Positions 52,668 to 61,021 of a DNA stretch of 64,000 bases are shown piece after piece. Each line of letters begins with the position of its first letter. Position 1 is the first letter of the stretch. The notes below the pieces were generated by a model. That model did no database searches. It saw only the letters and a list, made by a program, of their open reading frames with translations, and had not been told where the DNA came from. The position numbers and the translations under genes are program-made. Source of the stretch: Paenibacillus koleovorans NBRC 103111 (GTDB lineage: Bacteria; Bacillota; Bacilli; Paenibacillales; NBRC-103111); NCBI RefSeq assembly GCF_004000845.1, contig NZ_BIMA01000017.1, forward strand, positions 1 through 64,000, given 5' to 3'.

Positions 52668-54263
52668 TTACTTCAATTTATCAATATCCTTCGGTCGCTG
52701 CAGCCCATGCGACAGCTTGAACATTTCGTTTGTAAGCTCGGTCCTGCGATCTGCAGAAGTGCTGTCCAGCCGGTATTCTTCGTACAACTTGTGCATCTGA
52801 CCGTTCTTAAGCTCAAAACTCTCGGGCGTATGGAACTGAACTTCGAATTGTTGCCCATCCGAGCCTTTGAACGTTGCGTTAACGCCGTTGTAAGGATTCC
52901 GCTTATCGTTCCAGAAGTTCTTCACAAGCGTCGGGGCGTATCCCTTTTCAGCGAGCCCTCGGACAACCTCATCGTAATCGGCGACCATTTTATCCGCTGG
53001 GGATTGATACGTGTATCGAATGACGTCGTTCGTACTTGATATGGTGTCATCAATGACTTTAAGATCATTGCTGTAGTTGCTGTAGCTGTTTATTTTCCTC
53101 AGGTACGACTCTTTGCTCTTTAGCCTATACTCGAGGCCAACCATTTCAACACCGGTTGCCTTTGATACGTCGAGTAGATCAGCCGTAATGTGCGGCTCCT
53201 TCTCAACGATCCTATTGTACGCATTCAGTTTCCGGTACCGGCCCTGAAGCTCATTCCACTTTACATTTCCATTATACTTCATTCGCCTGAACGTCGCGAA
53301 CGTTTTGGGAGTCGCATCTTCATCAACGGCCCTATAGCGTAGCCATTGCTTGTGGTCTTCGTTCAATTGAGCCTTTTGGCGACGCAGCTCATGGTACCGA
53401 CGAATGTTTTTCTCGGTGCGGTTATCCACGAACGGGCGATTCGACGCCTCGATCATGCTCTGGACCTCAGCAGCCGGCGTGTACTCCTCCACCCAAACAG
53501 ACATGGAGTGCACGCAATGCGAATGATAAGGCGGCCTCAGCTCAAGACGGGGAAAACGCTCGTCTTGCCCACTGATTGAGTACACCCTCCCTTGATACTT
53601 GGCACAATATTCACAGGTTATCCCCACGTTATTCACATACACAAGATCCCGTTTGTTCTGGACGGCCATATTCTCGACGCCAGTAACATGTGCCTTCCGC
53701 TGGTGGTAATGGATCACCGAAGACATATACTTGTCAACCGGGATCCGCGCGCCGTTCTTAGCGACCATCCCAGTGATCTGCCGCTGGGTCAGCTCAGCAA
53801 TGGCCGATTTAGTCGCCTGCCGGCGGGAAGCGCCGCTGATCAATGATTGCTCATTGGCTCGCCGGGTCACCTCTTCGACCCGCTGCTTGATGTCCTTGCT
53901 CATGTGATCCGATGCTTCAAGGATGGAATAGAACGTATCGTCCATAATCGCCTGGACGGCTTGTTCGTGAACAACCGGGCGAAGAGTACGATCGATCGAT
54001 TCTGCCGACAAACCCAGTTCTTCCATCCCCGCGGCGGCTTCTGCGGCCCCCACTTTGTAAGATTCGGTCAAAATGGAAAGAGCCCGCCCCGAAGATTCCC
54101 GGGTGAGCCCATTCAAGATTGAATCTATTCGAGTTAGGAGCTGCTCTTTCAGCCGCCTACTGACGCCGTCACCCATGGATCGTAGTAGATCCAGAAGACT
54201 CAGGCCGGCTTGCGTGTAGGCTAAGATCATTTTATTGATTTCGTCGTCGATCCGGAGCGCCAT
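52668..54263 (-). CDS. Phage minor head (MuF/SPP1 gp7-like) protein fused to a RelA/SpoT-like domain
   Basis: 531 residues. The N-terminal 1-260 is a minor head protein: helical start, then CEYCAKYQGRVYSIS (C217/C220) and PPYHSHCVHSMSVW (H247, H249-C250) as in minor capsid protein 2 and MuF families. The C-terminal 360-500 resembles RelA/SpoT alarmone synthetases: EYRLKSKESYLRKI (378-391) as the R-x-K-x2-S-x3-K block, STNDVIRYTY (410-419), NPYNGVNATF (456-465) and QQFEVQFHTPES (471-482) as the E-x-Q block. The usual YxGLH histidine is Asn here. A linker (262-355) joins them. MuF polymorphic toxins with variable C-terminal domains are known in prophages. It abuts the portal gene and is followed by a small acidic gene. 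Confidence 0.78.
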   Translation of the reverse strand: MALRIDDEINKMILAYTQAGLSLLDLLRSMGDGVSRRLKEQLLTRIDSILNGLTRESSGRALSILTESYKVGAAEAAAGMEELGLSAESIDRTLRPVVHEQAVQAIMDDTFYSILEASDHMSKDIKQRVEEVTRRANEQSLISGASRRQATKSAIAELTQRQITGMVAKNGARIPVDKYMSSVIHYHQRKAHVTGVENMAVQNKRDLVYVNNVGITCEYCAKYQGRVYSISGQDERFPRLELRPPYHSHCVHSMSVWVEEYTPAAEVQSMIEASNRPFVDNRTEKNIRRYHELRRQKAQLNEDHKQWLRYRAVDEDATPKTFATFRRMKYNGNVKWNELQGRYRKLNAYNRIVEKEPHITADLLDVSKATGVEMVGLEYRLKSKESYLRKINSYSNYSNDLKVIDDTISSTNDVIRYTYQSPADKMVADYDEVVRGLAEKGYAPTLVKNFWNDKRNPYNGVNATFKGSDGQQFEVQFHTPESFELKNGQMHKLYEEYRLDSTSADRRTELTNEMFKLSHGLQRPKDIDKLK

Positions 54264-55765
54264 TAAGCACCACCGCCCAACCTCACCTTAGGTGGTTGCG
54301 TGAGCTGCGGGTTCAGGCTATCCACTGCCTGCTCCTCCTGAATCTTCTCGACTTCCTCTTGGATGGCCTCCTCCGACCAATCCGGATGCATACGCCGGAC
54401 TGTCGTCTCGAGCGATTGTACACCGCCGGCGAACTTCTCCGTTTCCTCAGAGTCACGCTCAGAATCAGCTTTCGGCAGCATATCGCCCCACTCGACTACC
54501 GGATTGGATACCTTGTACGATTTGCCGCCAAGCGCATTCTCGAGTATGATGCACTTTCGTATGGCTGCCTTCAATGCCGCATCGAACTTGGCTTGGACCG
54601 CCTCTGCCTTGATGACCGATTGAATCCAAAGATAGAGGAGTGCGACACCGGAGTCACCTTTCCCTTCCTCCAAGCCGGCTGCCTGGGGCGAAGTCTTGCT
54701 GATCGCCAGCATGTACTGAATCAACCGCGTGACATGCTCGAAGCTTTGGGCCGTCTTGGCGTCCCATGTAATGTACTGCGGTACCGCTCCCGTCTTCTCA
54801 TCGAAGCTCACAACCTCGAGGTCCGCGTTCCGGACGAACCGGCCGCCATAGTCACGCTGGTTCTGGTTTGCAACCGTGTCCCAAAGGCCGCGGGGAATGG
54901 CAAGCTTCGGCTTCCCGTGTTTCTCGAACACGATGGAATCACGGGTGATCGTCCAGTTGATCTCCTCTTGAATGACATCAATGTTCCGGAGTGCCGATCG
55001 GCCGCGCGGGTGCCGCAGCGTCTCGTCGTTTGGAATGGCTCCGCATAGCAGCTCGGTAACGCCACCCAACTGCTGATCCTCAGGAATCTCGGTGTTCCAT
55101 CGCGTTGCATAAGCAGCGTTGTTGAGCAGGTCACCAACCGTCTCCCCATCCATCTTGTAGACGAATTGCTGGACGGTCAAGCCGGCCTCATCAAGCCGCT
55201 GTCGCTCTACCCGTAGGAACTTCTGCCGATTGCTTTGCTCCCCCCATTCTTCGATCCAAGCGATATCGGCGCCCTGATCGTCATCATGGGGAAAGTACCG
55301 GTCCCCGAGCATCCATTCGAACCATACCTTCCCCTTTGAATTGCGGCGTATCCGGTAAGCGATCAACCCGTCGACCTGGTGGGAAGCGATGGCGGCCCAA
55401 ATCTTCTCGTTTGGCTTCGACGCTTCCACGACGGCGGTCACGAAGTCTAGCTCCGGCCCTTGCTCGGCATCCGCTGAGATGTTCCCGAGCGCCCTATTGA
55501 GCAGATCGGCCGGCACTTCGGCGATAAGGCTGCTGAAATTGAGCACGACGTAGATGTTGGTTGTCTCTACTACCTCGCGAGTCTGCTCCCAGCGCTTGAT
55601 TCCGGTTCGTTTGATGCCATAACGGGTATCTTTCGTCGCCGTCTTGGCGCGCGGGAAGATCGTGGCATGGTCGCCATCGTACAATGCTCGGAAATAGGCC
55701 ATATCGGCGACTTCCTTATCAAACGGCGGCGGTGGAAACCGCTGCTTCGTATAGATGATCGTCAT
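54263..55765 (-). CDS. Portal protein (SPP1 gp6-like)
   Basis: 500 residues from ATG 55765 (AAAGGATGATAGGG upstream). PFDKEVADMAYFRALYDGD, RIRRNSKGKVWFEWMLGDRYFPHDDDQ and TSPQAAGLEEGKGDSGVALLYLW follow the SPP1 portal pattern. A dodecamer forms the DNA gate at the head vertex. The start overlaps the MuF-like gene by one base at the other end. Confidence 0.88.
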   Translation of the reverse strand: MTIIYTKQRFPPPPFDKEVADMAYFRALYDGDHATIFPRAKTATKDTRYGIKRTGIKRWEQTREVVETTNIYVVLNFSSLIAEVPADLLNRALGNISADAEQGPELDFVTAVVEASKPNEKIWAAIASHQVDGLIAYRIRRNSKGKVWFEWMLGDRYFPHDDDQGADIAWIEEWGEQSNRQKFLRVERQRLDEAGLTVQQFVYKMDGETVGDLLNNAAYATRWNTEIPEDQQLGGVTELLCGAIPNDETLRHPRGRSALRNIDVIQEEINWTITRDSIVFEKHGKPKLAIPRGLWDTVANQNQRDYGGRFVRNADLEVVSFDEKTGAVPQYITWDAKTAQSFEHVTRLIQYMLAISKTSPQAAGLEEGKGDSGVALLYLWIQSVIKAEAVQAKFDAALKAAIRKCIILENALGGKSYKVSNPVVEWGDMLPKADSERDSEETEKFAGGVQSLETTVRRMHPDWSEEAIQEEVEKIQEEQAVDSLNPQLTQPPKVRLGGGA

Positions 55766-55779
55766 CCCTATCATCCTTT

Positions 55780-57042
55780 CTACCAGCCCGACGGGCGTTG
55801 GTTGGAATAGAACATCTCCGGCCGTCGGAGGGGCTCGGCAGCATAGCGAAGCGCGGCCATGGCATCATCGAACACGGTCACCGGCTCATCAAGATACAGC
55901 CCCGTCTTCTTGTCCTTCTGCCAAGACCACTGCTGAATCTCCTTGGTCGTGTTGACGCAATCCGGATGGATGTAAATCTTCCGTTGCTTCAGGTAATCGA
56001 TCTGCGCATGCACGCTGCCAGGCTCTTTGACCACGGCCGACGCATAGTAGCCGGCGTTCTGCCACATCTGAATCCGATCCGGCTCTGCGGAGTCACAGTA
56101 CATCGGCAGGTACTTGGACAAGCCCTGCCGATCGGCCATTTCGATGATCTGGGACGTGTCCCGCTCATGAACGTAAATTTCGCCACAAATGTAAAAATCA
56201 CCGTCCTTAACGCCGACGGTGAGAATGGCATTCGCATGGTTGAAGCCGAAATCCTGCGCATGGTGCATGGTATCGAAGCGGTCGAACGATGTATCGAACT
56301 CAATCACGACGAAGTTCTTGAGAATCAGGCCGCCCAGCTCGCCCCATTCGCCAAGGCCGTACACGGCATACCCTTCCGGATCCTCTTGCTTCCGCCGCAT
56401 CATCCGACGGTGATAAGCCGGGTCAATGAAACGATTCTGCAAATAGGTCGAGTGATGGGCCAGCACATCGCGGCTCGCCTTGTCAAAGTACTTCCGCTTG
56501 ATCCAGTGTGTTGCCGACACCGGGTTGAACGTGAACGTGATCTGGTAGTACAGGTTCGGATTGAGCAGAATGCCCCGCAGACGGTCGTCGAGGATGTCAA
56601 CGTCGGACTCCTGTAGCTCCGTTGCTTCCTCTGCCCATATCCACGTCAGCTTCCCGTGCGTGAACGTGATGGACTTGATCTTCTCGCGGTCCCGGGCGTC
56701 ATTCATGCCGCGGAAGATGATCTCGTTGCCGGTCACCCGGCTGCGGATCAGCAGCGGCGACTTCAGGACTTCCCAGAATTCATCAGCACGCTGCCCGTAA
56801 ATCCGATTGATCGCGCCGACCAGCTCCGAATAGGTACTGTTCCGGTTCGTCTCGTTGACCTTGCGGACGCACAAGAGGTTCGCGCCGGAATACTTCGGAT
56901 CGCCCAGCTTTAGGATGTAGTCCTGGGCGATGTTGACGGACTTTCCCGAGCCCGCACTGCCGCGGAGTGCCCGGTACCGGCGCTTCGTTCGGTTGACTTC
57001 GCGGAAATGGCGGTTGAACTGCACTTTCACGGCTGCGCTCAT
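55780..57042 (-). CDS. terL: Terminase large subunit
   Basis: 420 residues. The ATPase has Walker A GSAGSGKS at 28-35 and LTWIWAEEATE near 131-141 as Walker B; the nuclease half includes AQDFGFNHANAILTVGVKDGDFYICGE with its metal-binding Asp. This is the Terminase_3 (PBSX-type) family. It packages DNA through the portal. It overlaps terS by 4 bp. Confidence 0.95.
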   Translation of the reverse strand: MSAAVKVQFNRHFREVNRTKRRYRALRGSAGSGKSVNIAQDYILKLGDPKYSGANLLCVRKVNETNRNSTYSELVGAINRIYGQRADEFWEVLKSPLLIRSRVTGNEIIFRGMNDARDREKIKSITFTHGKLTWIWAEEATELQESDVDILDDRLRGILLNPNLYYQITFTFNPVSATHWIKRKYFDKASRDVLAHHSTYLQNRFIDPAYHRRMMRRKQEDPEGYAVYGLGEWGELGGLILKNFVVIEFDTSFDRFDTMHHAQDFGFNHANAILTVGVKDGDFYICGEIYVHERDTSQIIEMADRQGLSKYLPMYCDSAEPDRIQMWQNAGYYASAVVKEPGSVHAQIDYLKQRKIYIHPDCVNTTKEIQQWSWQKDKKTGLYLDEPVTVFDDAMAALRYAAEPLRRPEMFYSNQRPSGW

Positions 57043-57839
57043 TCATCATCGCCGCCCATCTCGTAGTCGCTGTCCTCACCGTAGTCGACCTCAATATGCA
57101 TCGGTGTCTTTCCGTCGCCCTTGCTGGCCTTCTGTGCTTCAGCCTTCACCTTGTCGACTTCGGCCTTCGTCTTCTCGACCTGAGCCTGCATCAGCTCCAG
57201 CTTCGCCCGCCGTTCGTCGTTCTCCGGCGCCGCGGCGAGGAACTGCTTGATGGCGCCACGAAGCTCCGACATCGCCGCCGATTGCGCTTTGAGGTACTGG
57301 GCATAGCGCTCCCATGACCATTGAAAATTGAATTCTTCTTCGACGACGATTTGATGCAGTTGCTTGTCCTTGCCACGCCCAGTCGAATGGACCTCGAACT
57401 TCTGCTTCTTAATCTCCTTGATCATTTCATCCTTGCCGGTCACGTGCATAACGGCCGGCGCCCGAATGATGGCCGTAAACTGGGTGACGATGTTCTGCCA
57501 AATCATGTCCAGTGGGTCCATTTCATGCACCATATCCATGATCTCGAGGAACTCGCCATCCTGGGGCATGAATTTACGGAACAGCCCGTGCTTGACGGCT
57601 CTATCGTTGCCGGATGGTGCACCTTTTCCGCCCTTGTTCCCTTTTGCGTTCCGATTTCCTTTCGGCGCGCCGCGGCGGGGATCGGGCTGCTCTTCCCATT
57701 TGTAGTAATTCTTCCACTTCCGAACGAGCTCGGGCTTAACACCCAACTCCTCGGCGATGGCAGCCGGCTTCATGGTTCGTCCGCTGTCATGCCAAAGCTT
57801 GAACGCCTTCTTTTGGACCGGGCTTTGATCTCTCGACAT
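57039..57839 (-). CDS. terS: Terminase small subunit (PBSX-type)
   Basis: 266 residues from ATG 57839 (GGAGGTGAGGTCGGTGAGCTG upstream; a longer frame lacks a ribosome site). N-terminal HTH: AIAEELGVKPELVRKWKNYYKW. Then RRGAPKGNRNAKGNKGGKG and a conserved HGLFRKFMPQD. A C-terminal helical half (KLELMQAQVEKTKAEVDKVKAEAQKAS) ends with an acidic tail. It recognises the packaging site. Confidence 0.9.
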   Translation of the reverse strand: MSRDQSPVQKKAFKLWHDSGRTMKPAAIAEELGVKPELVRKWKNYYKWEEQPDPRRGAPKGNRNAKGNKGGKGAPSGNDRAVKHGLFRKFMPQDGEFLEIMDMVHEMDPLDMIWQNIVTQFTAIIRAPAVMHVTGKDEMIKEIKKQKFEVHSTGRGKDKQLHQIVVEEEFNFQWSWERYAQYLKAQSAAMSELRGAIKQFLAAAPENDERRAKLELMQAQVEKTKAEVDKVKAEAQKASKGDGKTPMHIEVDYGEDSDYEMGGDDE

Positions 57840-58102
57840 CAGCTCACCGACCTCACCTCCGACTGAATTGAGTCTGTTTTCACGTTTTGGCCCTAAACGC
57901 ACAAAAAGCAGCTGTCGGAATGTTCTCTTCCGATCCTGCTGCATCACTAAAAATCCCTAATTTTCTCCTAACAACTGTAAATGTAATTCTCTACAATACA
58001 CATTCTAGGTAATTCGTATTTTCGGGATTCTGTCAATCCATTCTAGGCAAGTCAGCGTTACGTTAGAAATGAATTCTCTATAACCCGATTGTAGACAGTT
58101 CA

Positions 58103-58663
58103 TTAGAGCGAATGGCGGTCTATAGCCTCGTCCAAGGTATCCTGTTTGATCCCGATATAGCGTAAAGTGACCGACTCTTCACTGTGATTAAATAGGTCCA
58201 TTAGTAACGAAATGTCCCGTTCACGCTGGTAGAAATGATACCCGAATGTCTTCCGCATGGAGTGGGTCCCAATTTCCTTCACGCCGAATGCTTGAGCGAC
58301 CCCGCTGAGCATCTTGTAAGCCATGCTCGCCGTGATCGGCTCGTCCCGCGCGCCAGTCCTGAGTTTTCTATTCCTCGACCTGAATAAATATGCGTTATCC
58401 GATTTTCCTACAATGTAGTGATCGAGAGCAGCGCGTAAGGCTCGGTTAATCTTTATCAACTTCCGCTTCCCTGTCTTCTTCTCGATTATATCGATATGCG
58501 TCCCGCGCACATCTCCAACCCGAAGCGGCAGGATATCTGATATTCGCAATCCGGTGTTTATGCCAACCATCAGGAGAATATAGTCACGCTCGTTAGTCTG
58601 CTGCAAATGTTCTTTGATCACCTGAAGCTTCCGTGTATCCCGGATCGGCTGGACAACCTTCAT
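58103..58663 (-). CDS. Compact tyrosine recombinase of the prophage
   Basis: 186 residues from ATG 58663 (ATGAGGTGGTGAAG upstream). Catalytic residues are all visible: R40 (NTGLRISD), K66 (KKTGKRKL), H134 and R137 (HSMRKTFG), H160 (FNHSEES), Y169. It starts almost at the catalytic domain, with no arm-binding domain and almost no core-binding domain. Phages of this group carry such short recombinases beside the terminase genes. A role in integration or resolution is possible. The gap 57840-58102 has no other gene. Confidence 0.88.
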   Translation of the reverse strand: MKVVQPIRDTRKLQVIKEHLQQTNERDYILLMVGINTGLRISDILPLRVGDVRGTHIDIIEKKTGKRKLIKINRALRAALDHYIVGKSDNAYLFRSRNRKLRTGARDEPITASMAYKMLSGVAQAFGVKEIGTHSMRKTFGYHFYQRERDISLLMDLFNHSEESVTLRYIGIKQDTLDEAIDRHSL

Positions 58664-58713
58664 CTTCACCACCTCATTATCAAGGTACAATAAAAAAAGC
58701 ACCCTTCCGGATG

Positions 58714-59559
58714 CTAAACACTCCTAGAGTACACCACATCAATATCAGCAATATAATCAGCTAAGCTGGATTTAATATAATTGTCGAATTTAAATAAATT
58801 ATTCTCAGTTTCTATTGTTAACACAATGCTCGTTTCACCGAATTCACCCGCTACAATATGTACTTTCCCCGGAATCACAGCTAGTAGTGAATCGACTATT
58901 TGTTTTGGTTCAAAATTAAAAATCCTTTTCCCAGTTATTGTTAATGTCTGAAAGTCACCTAACCTCTTTCTATTTCTAACGGTCGGCTCGTTCTTATAAG
59001 TATTTAATATTAGTGATTCTAGCTTATCTATTCTAGAAATGAGAAATTTATCAGTATCACTAATCGAGGTAGAAGCTTGGATTATTTGACTCTCAACTAC
59101 TCTATAAATTGGATTATCTGGCTTCTCATCGTTCAACGCCTCAGGAATAATCTGAATTAACTTCTCCTTCAATTGAACAGAACCAAGCATATCATTTGTG
59201 TAGAACACGGTACGTTCCTCAACAATATCAAATGGAAGCTTAGTTCCTTCTTCGCATATTTGAATAACCGGCTTTCGAATTGCATGTCGAAGAGCTAATT
59301 CATACATAACATTCGGGTTTAAGGTTGTCAGGTTTGTAATCACTAAGTCATCTTCAAGAATTCTCTTAATGATTTGCTTATTGATTGAGCCGGGATTCGG
59401 CATTCTATGTGCGACAGCAATATTTTGCGCTTGGAACCTCAATTCGGTCAATGCGGGAACTATTACTGCATCAATTACCCCTTCAGCTGCTCTTCTTATC
59501 TCTGAATTATCGCCACCAATAGGTGTGATAATAAAGCACTTTTTCTCGGCGTTTGACAT
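58714..59559 (-). CDS. NDT/TIR-like nucleotide-binding protein, possible defence effector
   Basis: 281 residues from ATG 59559 (AAGGAGTGTGTCAC upstream). Residues 7-140 have a Rossmann-like pattern: CFIITPIGGDNSEIRRAAEGVID, ILEDDLVITNLTTLNPNVMYELALRHA with E87 in the catalytic-Glu place of the TIR/nucleoside deoxyribosyltransferase superfamily, then KLPFDI. The C-terminal 150 residues are a separate domain (QTLTITGKRIFNFEPKQIVDSLLAVIPG). No signal. Such proteins occur in antiphage and signalling systems. It is AT-richer than the surrounding late genes, so it is probably a moron. The activity is inferred. Confidence 0.65.
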   Translation of the reverse strand: MSNAEKKCFIITPIGGDNSEIRRAAEGVIDAVIVPALTELRFQAQNIAVAHRMPNPGSINKQIIKRILEDDLVITNLTTLNPNVMYELALRHAIRKPVIQICEEGTKLPFDIVEERTVFYTNDMLGSVQLKEKLIQIIPEALNDEKPDNPIYRVVESQIIQASTSISDTDKFLISRIDKLESLILNTYKNEPTVRNRKRLGDFQTLTITGKRIFNFEPKQIVDSLLAVIPGKVHIVAGEFGETSIVLTIETENNLFKFDNYIKSSLADYIADIDVVYSRSV

Positions 59560-59644
59560 GTGACACACTCCTTCAAAATCTAATTTTCGACATTAGGAAG
59601 GAATTTCCTGCTACATATCGAAACATATTTTAGGAGGTGATTCC

Positions 59645-59851
59645 ATGTACGAATCAGGAAAAGTTTTGCAACATGATGCTGATTTCGACGATGCAATTAT
59701 TCATAGGTTACCAATCAAGATTGTACAGTCTGAGACGGGCGAAGTGCTAGATAACCGGGCCTATATTGGCGAACACACCGAAGATGCCGTTGTATTACTG
59801 TCTGATGGTAATGCTTATCTTAAGTCCACAAACGATTTTGTCGTAATTTAA
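59645..59851 (+). CDS. Small rightward protein
   Basis: 68 residues from ATG 59645 (TAGGAGGTGATTCC upstream). It has a short beta-rich pattern (YIGEHTEDAVVLLSDGNAYLKSTNDFVVI). Not recognised. It is divergent from the NDT/TIR-like gene and converges with a microprotein, with stops overlapping (TTAA). Confidence 0.65.
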   Translation: MYESGKVLQHDADFDDAIIHRLPIKIVQSETGEVLDNRAYIGEHTEDAVVLLSDGNAYLKSTNDFVVI

Positions 59852-59964
59852 GAAATAGTGTAGATCACCCAGACCAAAAGGCTCCATATTGCGGTTGCCA
59901 GCAAGAATCCATTCAGAAAGCCACGAGCTGCGCTTAGATCATCCTCGTCGTACTTACCATCCAT
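59848..59964 (-). CDS. 38-residue membrane microprotein
   Basis: ATG 59964 follows CGGAGGCACGGGCGCA. It reads MDGKYDEDDLSAARGFLNG and then one hydrophobic helix (LLATAIWSLLVWVIYTIS). It is the third in a run of tightly overlapping small genes. Likely a phage membrane protein; role unknown. Confidence 0.6.
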   Translation of the reverse strand: MDGKYDEDDLSAARGFLNGFLLATAIWSLLVWVIYTIS

Positions 59965-60049
59965 TGCGCCCGTGCCTCCGTTCATTCCGGCGAGCTGGCG
60001 CAACAACGTATGGCGCCAGCCGTCGGATAACCCGGTTCAGCCACCTCAT
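59954..60049 (-). CDS. 31-residue basic microprotein
   Basis: ATG 60049 overlaps the stop of the previous gene as ATGA, and its own end overlaps the next start. The product (MRWLNRVIRRLAPYVVAP...) is very basic and could bind nucleic acid or membrane. Coding support is the overlaps only. Confidence 0.45.
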   Translation of the reverse strand: MRWLNRVIRRLAPYVVAPARRNERRHGRNGW

Positions 60050-60162
60050 TTCCGCACCACTCCCGTTCGTTTGTCTTTTCTGTATGGATTAATGACCCAG
60101 CCGATCAGATGCTTCTTGCTAATCCAGCCGACAAAGTTATCAGGAACTTTTACTTTCTTCAA
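60046..60162 (-). CDS. 38-residue basic microprotein
   Basis: TTG 60162 has GTGGAGGGATTAAT upstream. The product starts MKKVKVPDNFVGWISKKHLIG and is basic. It opens the set of three overlapping microproteins and lies directly after the structured RNA region. Confidence 0.55.
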   Translation of the reverse strand: MKKVKVPDNFVGWISKKHLIGWVINPYRKDKRTGVVRK

Positions 60163-60179
60163 ATTAATCCCTCCACATG

Positions 60180-60500
60180 AGGATCATATTGGGTCCCGGC
60201 CCAAGCCCTAGCCTTCAAATGGGACATTCACCCACGCGAAAGGGCCACCGACTGGCAGCCCTCGCGTACACCTTACTTATCCCCTCGTCAGAATACCGGA
60301 TTCATACCGAAAAACTGAACAAGGGACAAGCCCTTGTTGTAAGACTGGGGCATCTAACCCCACCTCACCACCACACGCTTGGCGACTAGCGCCTAAGGAT
60401 ACGACTTCATCCCACCGCGTGGCCGAGTCCTGCAATTAATAAAGGTACAGCAGGCTCACCCGAGCTTTCGCTCTATGTGAATCAACTGTACCTTGTAAAA
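60180..60500 (-). ncRNA. Candidate structured RNA upstream of the microprotein operon
   Basis: About 320 nt without a plausible gene. On the leftward strand it forms at least five strong hairpins: 60442-60494, AAGGTACAG/CTGTACCTT outer stem with GAGC-GAAA-GCTC tip (a GNRA tetraloop); a three-way form 60371-60422 (CCACGC/GCGTGTGG closing GGAT...ATCC and GGCG-CTAGT-CGCC hairpins); GGGG-TTAGATG-CCCC at 60347-60361; AACAAGGG/CCCTTGTT at 60318-60338; and CGCGA-GGGC/GCCC-TT-TCGCG at 60235-60266. It lies between the ArpU-like regulator and the late genes. I do not recognise an Rfam class. Confidence 0.65.
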
Positions 60501-60545
60501 ACTGACATTTAACCGCCAGTCTACTGTCATATTACCGTCATTATT

Positions 60546-60932
60546 TCATTCTAACTCGCCCCAGAGTTTGAGCGTATTCGCTACGGACTCGATCCCCTCT
60601 ATGATCTTGCGGTCGACAGTTCGATCCCCCATACTGCCCGAGAACCGCAGCACCGTTAGCTTATGACTGTTCCCACGCCCGTTCTCGGTGAAACGGAACT
60701 GAATGATTCGCCGAACCTCTTCGTCCAAGATCAAGTTAATGGCGCGATCGATATTTTTTACAGTTTCCTTTGCTTGCTCGTATACGCGCTTCTGATGTTG
60801 GTGCCCATAGTTCCGCTCGAAATCTTCGACGACAGCTCTCATTTTTTTGTACTGTGTCAGCGACCTCTTTGTCAAGCTGCATTCCTTCTCGTCGGCTTCC
60901 GGAAACAAGCTGTTCAGAACCAGTGTTACCAT
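60546..60932 (-). CDS. ArpU-family phage transcriptional regulator
   Basis: 128 residues from ATG 60932 (GGTGATTGGGA upstream). The helical pattern (SLTKRSLTQYKKMRAVVEDFE, DEEVRRIIQFRFTENGRGNSHKLTVLRF, DRTVDRKIIEGIESVANTL) is that of ArpU/late transcription regulators, sigma-70-like in part. It is expected to activate the late genes that start downstream. It is directly followed by the structured RNA region. Confidence 0.75.
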   Translation of the reverse strand: MVTLVLNSLFPEADEKECSLTKRSLTQYKKMRAVVEDFERNYGHQHQKRVYEQAKETVKNIDRAINLILDEEVRRIIQFRFTENGRGNSHKLTVLRFSGSMGDRTVDRKIIEGIESVANTLKLWGELE

Positions 60933-61021
60933 TCCCAATCACCATCCCCTGTGATATGATAGGAATGTACGTTCGTTCCCCCGCGCCTCCGGCCAAGATG
61001 CAGCGGGGGATTCTTCTATTT

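Noticed and set aside
60280-60300. CTGACGAG on the leftward strand as a hammerhead ribozyme core
   Set aside because: No following GAAA segment and no matching stems I or III are present, so only a chance motif is seen.
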